In this document: piece by piece, positions 62,852 through 64,000 of the stretch
How positions within the stretch are numbered: position 1 is the first letter of the stretch
How the letters are laid out: every line of letters begins with the position of its first letter
Origin: Agrococcus sp. ARC_14
Lineage (GTDB): Bacteria; Actinomycetota; Actinomycetes; Actinomycetales; Microbacteriaceae
Direction: 5' to 3'
DNA: 64,000 nt
NCBI RefSeq assembly: GCF_022436485.1
Contig: NZ_JAKUDO010000001.1
Span: forward strand, 2,046,001-2,110,000
Notes under the pieces: generated by a model
The model's database searches: none
What the model saw: only the letters and a program-made list of their open reading frames with translations
Told to the model about the DNA's origin: nothing
Program-made: the position numbers and the translations under genes

Positions 62852-63699
62852 GCGGCGACCTCCGCTCGCTCAGCACCGAGGTGCACGACGATGTCGTCGA
62901 TGCTCGCGGCATCGATCACCACCTCAGCGCCGAAGCCCGCCGAGTCCTCCATGCGGATGAGTCCCGACCACTGCTCACCGGAGCGCTGCACACCGACGAC
63001 GGGGCCGTCGGGCACCGCGCCCGCGCCGCGCGCCATCGCGAACTGCTCGACCACCTCGTGCAGCGGCCCGTGGTGGGCGATGCGCCCGCCCACGAGCACG
63101 ACGAGGTCGTCGGCGAGGCCCTCGAGCTCTGCGGTGATGTGCGTCGAGACCAGCACGGCATGGTCGGGGTCGACCATGAACTCGCGGATGATGGCGGCGA
63201 TCTCGCGGCGGGAGGCAGGGTCGAGCCCACTGGAGGGCTCGTCGAGGATCAGCAGCTCCGGCGTCTGCGCGAGCGCCGTCGCGAGCGAGAGCTTGATGCC
63301 CTCGCCGCGCGAGAGCTCACCGACGCGGCGTGACTGCGGCACCGACAGCCTGGCGAGCAGGTCGACGAACCGCTGCTCATCCCACTGCGGGTAGAACGGC
63401 GCGATGCGACGGCCGAGCGTCGGCACCTTCCACTCCTCTGCGGCGGTGGGCTGGTCGAGCACGATGCCTGTGCGCGCGAGTGCGTGCGGCGAACCAGCCG
63501 GGAGACCGAAGGTCTCGGCGCGACCGCCATCGGGGGCGATGAGCCCGAGCATCGCTCGGATCGCGGTGGTCTTGCCCGCCCCGTTGGGGCCCACCAGCCC
63601 GACGACCGTGCCGCGCGGCACCGCGAACGAGATGCCGTCGAGCTCGAAGCTCGGTCGCTGGACGCGCAGATCTTCGATCCTCGCCAGGTTGTCAGTCAT
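62848..63699 (-). CDS. ABC transporter ATP-binding protein
   Basis: 283 residues; GGAGGAAGC precedes ATG 63699. Walker A GPNGAGKTT at about 34-42, Q-loop VLDQPTA, signature LSRGEGIKLSLATAL (LSRGE rather than LSGGQ), Walker B LLILDEPSSGLDP and the H-switch STHI. The C-terminal part after about 200 is a regulatory extension. It forms an exporter with the downstream permease. Start overlaps the GntR stop by eight bases. Confidence 0.87.
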   Translation of the reverse strand: MTDNLARIEDLRVQRPSFELDGISFAVPRGTVVGLVGPNGAGKTTAIRAMLGLIAPDGGRAETFGLPAGSPHALARTGIVLDQPTAAEEWKVPTLGRRIAPFYPQWDEQRFVDLLARLSVPQSRRVGELSRGEGIKLSLATALAQTPELLILDEPSSGLDPASRREIAAIIREFMVDPDHAVLVSTHITAELEGLADDLVVLVGGRIAHHGPLHEVVEQFAMARGAGAVPDGPVVGVQRSGEQWSGLIRMEDSAGFGAEVVIDAASIDDIVVHLGAERAEVAA

Positions 63700-64000
63700 G
63701 CTTCCTCCAGATCTCGTCAAGCCGGTCATGGATGTCTGCCCTGCCGAGGCGGGCGTCGCGAGCGGCGAGGATGGTCTCCCGCAGCAGCTCGTCGACGCGT
63801 TCGTGCAGCGCCGTGCTCGCGGTGCCCGGATCGATCTCGAGCACCACGAAGCCGCGCCCGTGTGCGCTCTGCACCAGCCCTTCGGCGATGAGGTCGTTGT
63901 AGGCGCGGGTGACGGTGACGATGCTCACCCGCAGATCCGCCGCGAACTGTCGCAGCGACGGCAGCGACTGCCCCGCCTGCACCTCACCCGAGAGGATCGC
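63692..64000 (-). CDS. GntR family regulator, YtrA-type (partial)
   Basis: The frame runs off the right edge; 102 residues are present before the stop at 63692. The winged helix reads LSGEVQAGQSLPSLRQFAADL, RVSIVTVTRAYNDLIAEGLVQSAHGRGFVV; after it comes a short dimerisation tail (ALHERVDELLRETI). No large effector domain, as in YtrA regulators that repress adjacent ABC exporters in response to cell-wall stress. The N-terminus is outside. Confidence 0.87.
   Translation of the reverse strand, partial: AILSGEVQAGQSLPSLRQFAADLRVSIVTVTRAYNDLIAEGLVQSAHGRGFVVLEIDPGTASTALHERVDELLRETILAARDARLGRADIHDRLDEIWRKHD

Overview
The window is one continuous stretch of very GC-rich chromosome with short intergenic gaps, many GTG starts and many 4-base ATGA/GTGA stop-start overlaps. 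The gene content points to an actinobacterium, most likely Microbacteriaceae (an Agrococcus-like organism would fit). The evidence is the ctaE-qcrCAB respiratory cluster of actinobacteria, a DhaM subunit fused to HPr, tandem FemX-like genes, EI24, DUF6328 and Pls-type NRPS families. This assignment is inferred from gene families, not from a search. I see no rRNA, tRNA, CRISPR array, insertion sequence or prophage, and no gene-free stretch longer than 300 bases.

Layout. 1-12.6 kb: mixed housekeeping and accessory genes, namely a thioesterase end, ASCH, a DsbA-like protein and DUF1905. Then comes an unusual 745-aa fusion of an SGNH hydrolase, a protealysin-like M4 protease and an emfourin-like inhibitor domain. 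After it lie a 25-bp tandem repeat and a PD-(D/E)XK/AbiEi-like gene bracketed by two copies of a 60-bp palindrome. A ThDP enzyme, an AAA ATPase, a lysoplasmalogenase-like protein, a YgeA-like racemase, LysR, EamA and GNAT genes follow. 12.6-17.5 kb: glycerol/dihydroxyacetone locus, dhaKLM divergent from glpF-glpK. 17.5-23.9 kb: trpD plus a membrane protein, then ctaE-qcrC-qcrA-qcrB. 24-31.6 kb: a luciferase-like oxidoreductase, a phosphotransferase, a FUSC protein, an HD (SpoT-like) protein and three tandem FemX-like ligases. 31.7-35.5 kb: glycerate uptake and phosphorylation under a CdaR-type regulator. 35.6-39.1 kb: EI24, EamA, SDR, a Rho-N small protein and DUF6328.

39.2-44.9 kb: a translationally coupled methionine operon (PatB-like lyase, metY-like, metF, metE) behind a foldable leader. 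45.0-46.0 kb: a wHTH-nucleotidyltransferase gene overlapping a HEPN-like gene, resembling an MNT-HEPN toxin-antitoxin pair. 46.5-54.6 kb: an eight-gene operon with a peptide-type ABC importer (lipoprotein, two permeases, fused double ATPase) and a luciferase-like monooxygenase, CMD and AhpD peroxidase-fold proteins and a VOC protein. A dodecin gene lies just downstream. 55-62.1 kb: putP, then a 1324-residue Pls-type adenylation-carrier-transmembrane-hexapeptide synthetase coupled to an M1 metallopeptidase. 62.2-64 kb: a GntR-ABC ATPase-permease operon, cut by the window edge.

The candidates most worth following are the three-domain SGNH-M4-emfourin protein, the Pls-like synthetase with its coupled peptidase, the NTase-HEPN pair, the ABC/flavin operon and the palindrome-bracketed nuclease-like gene.
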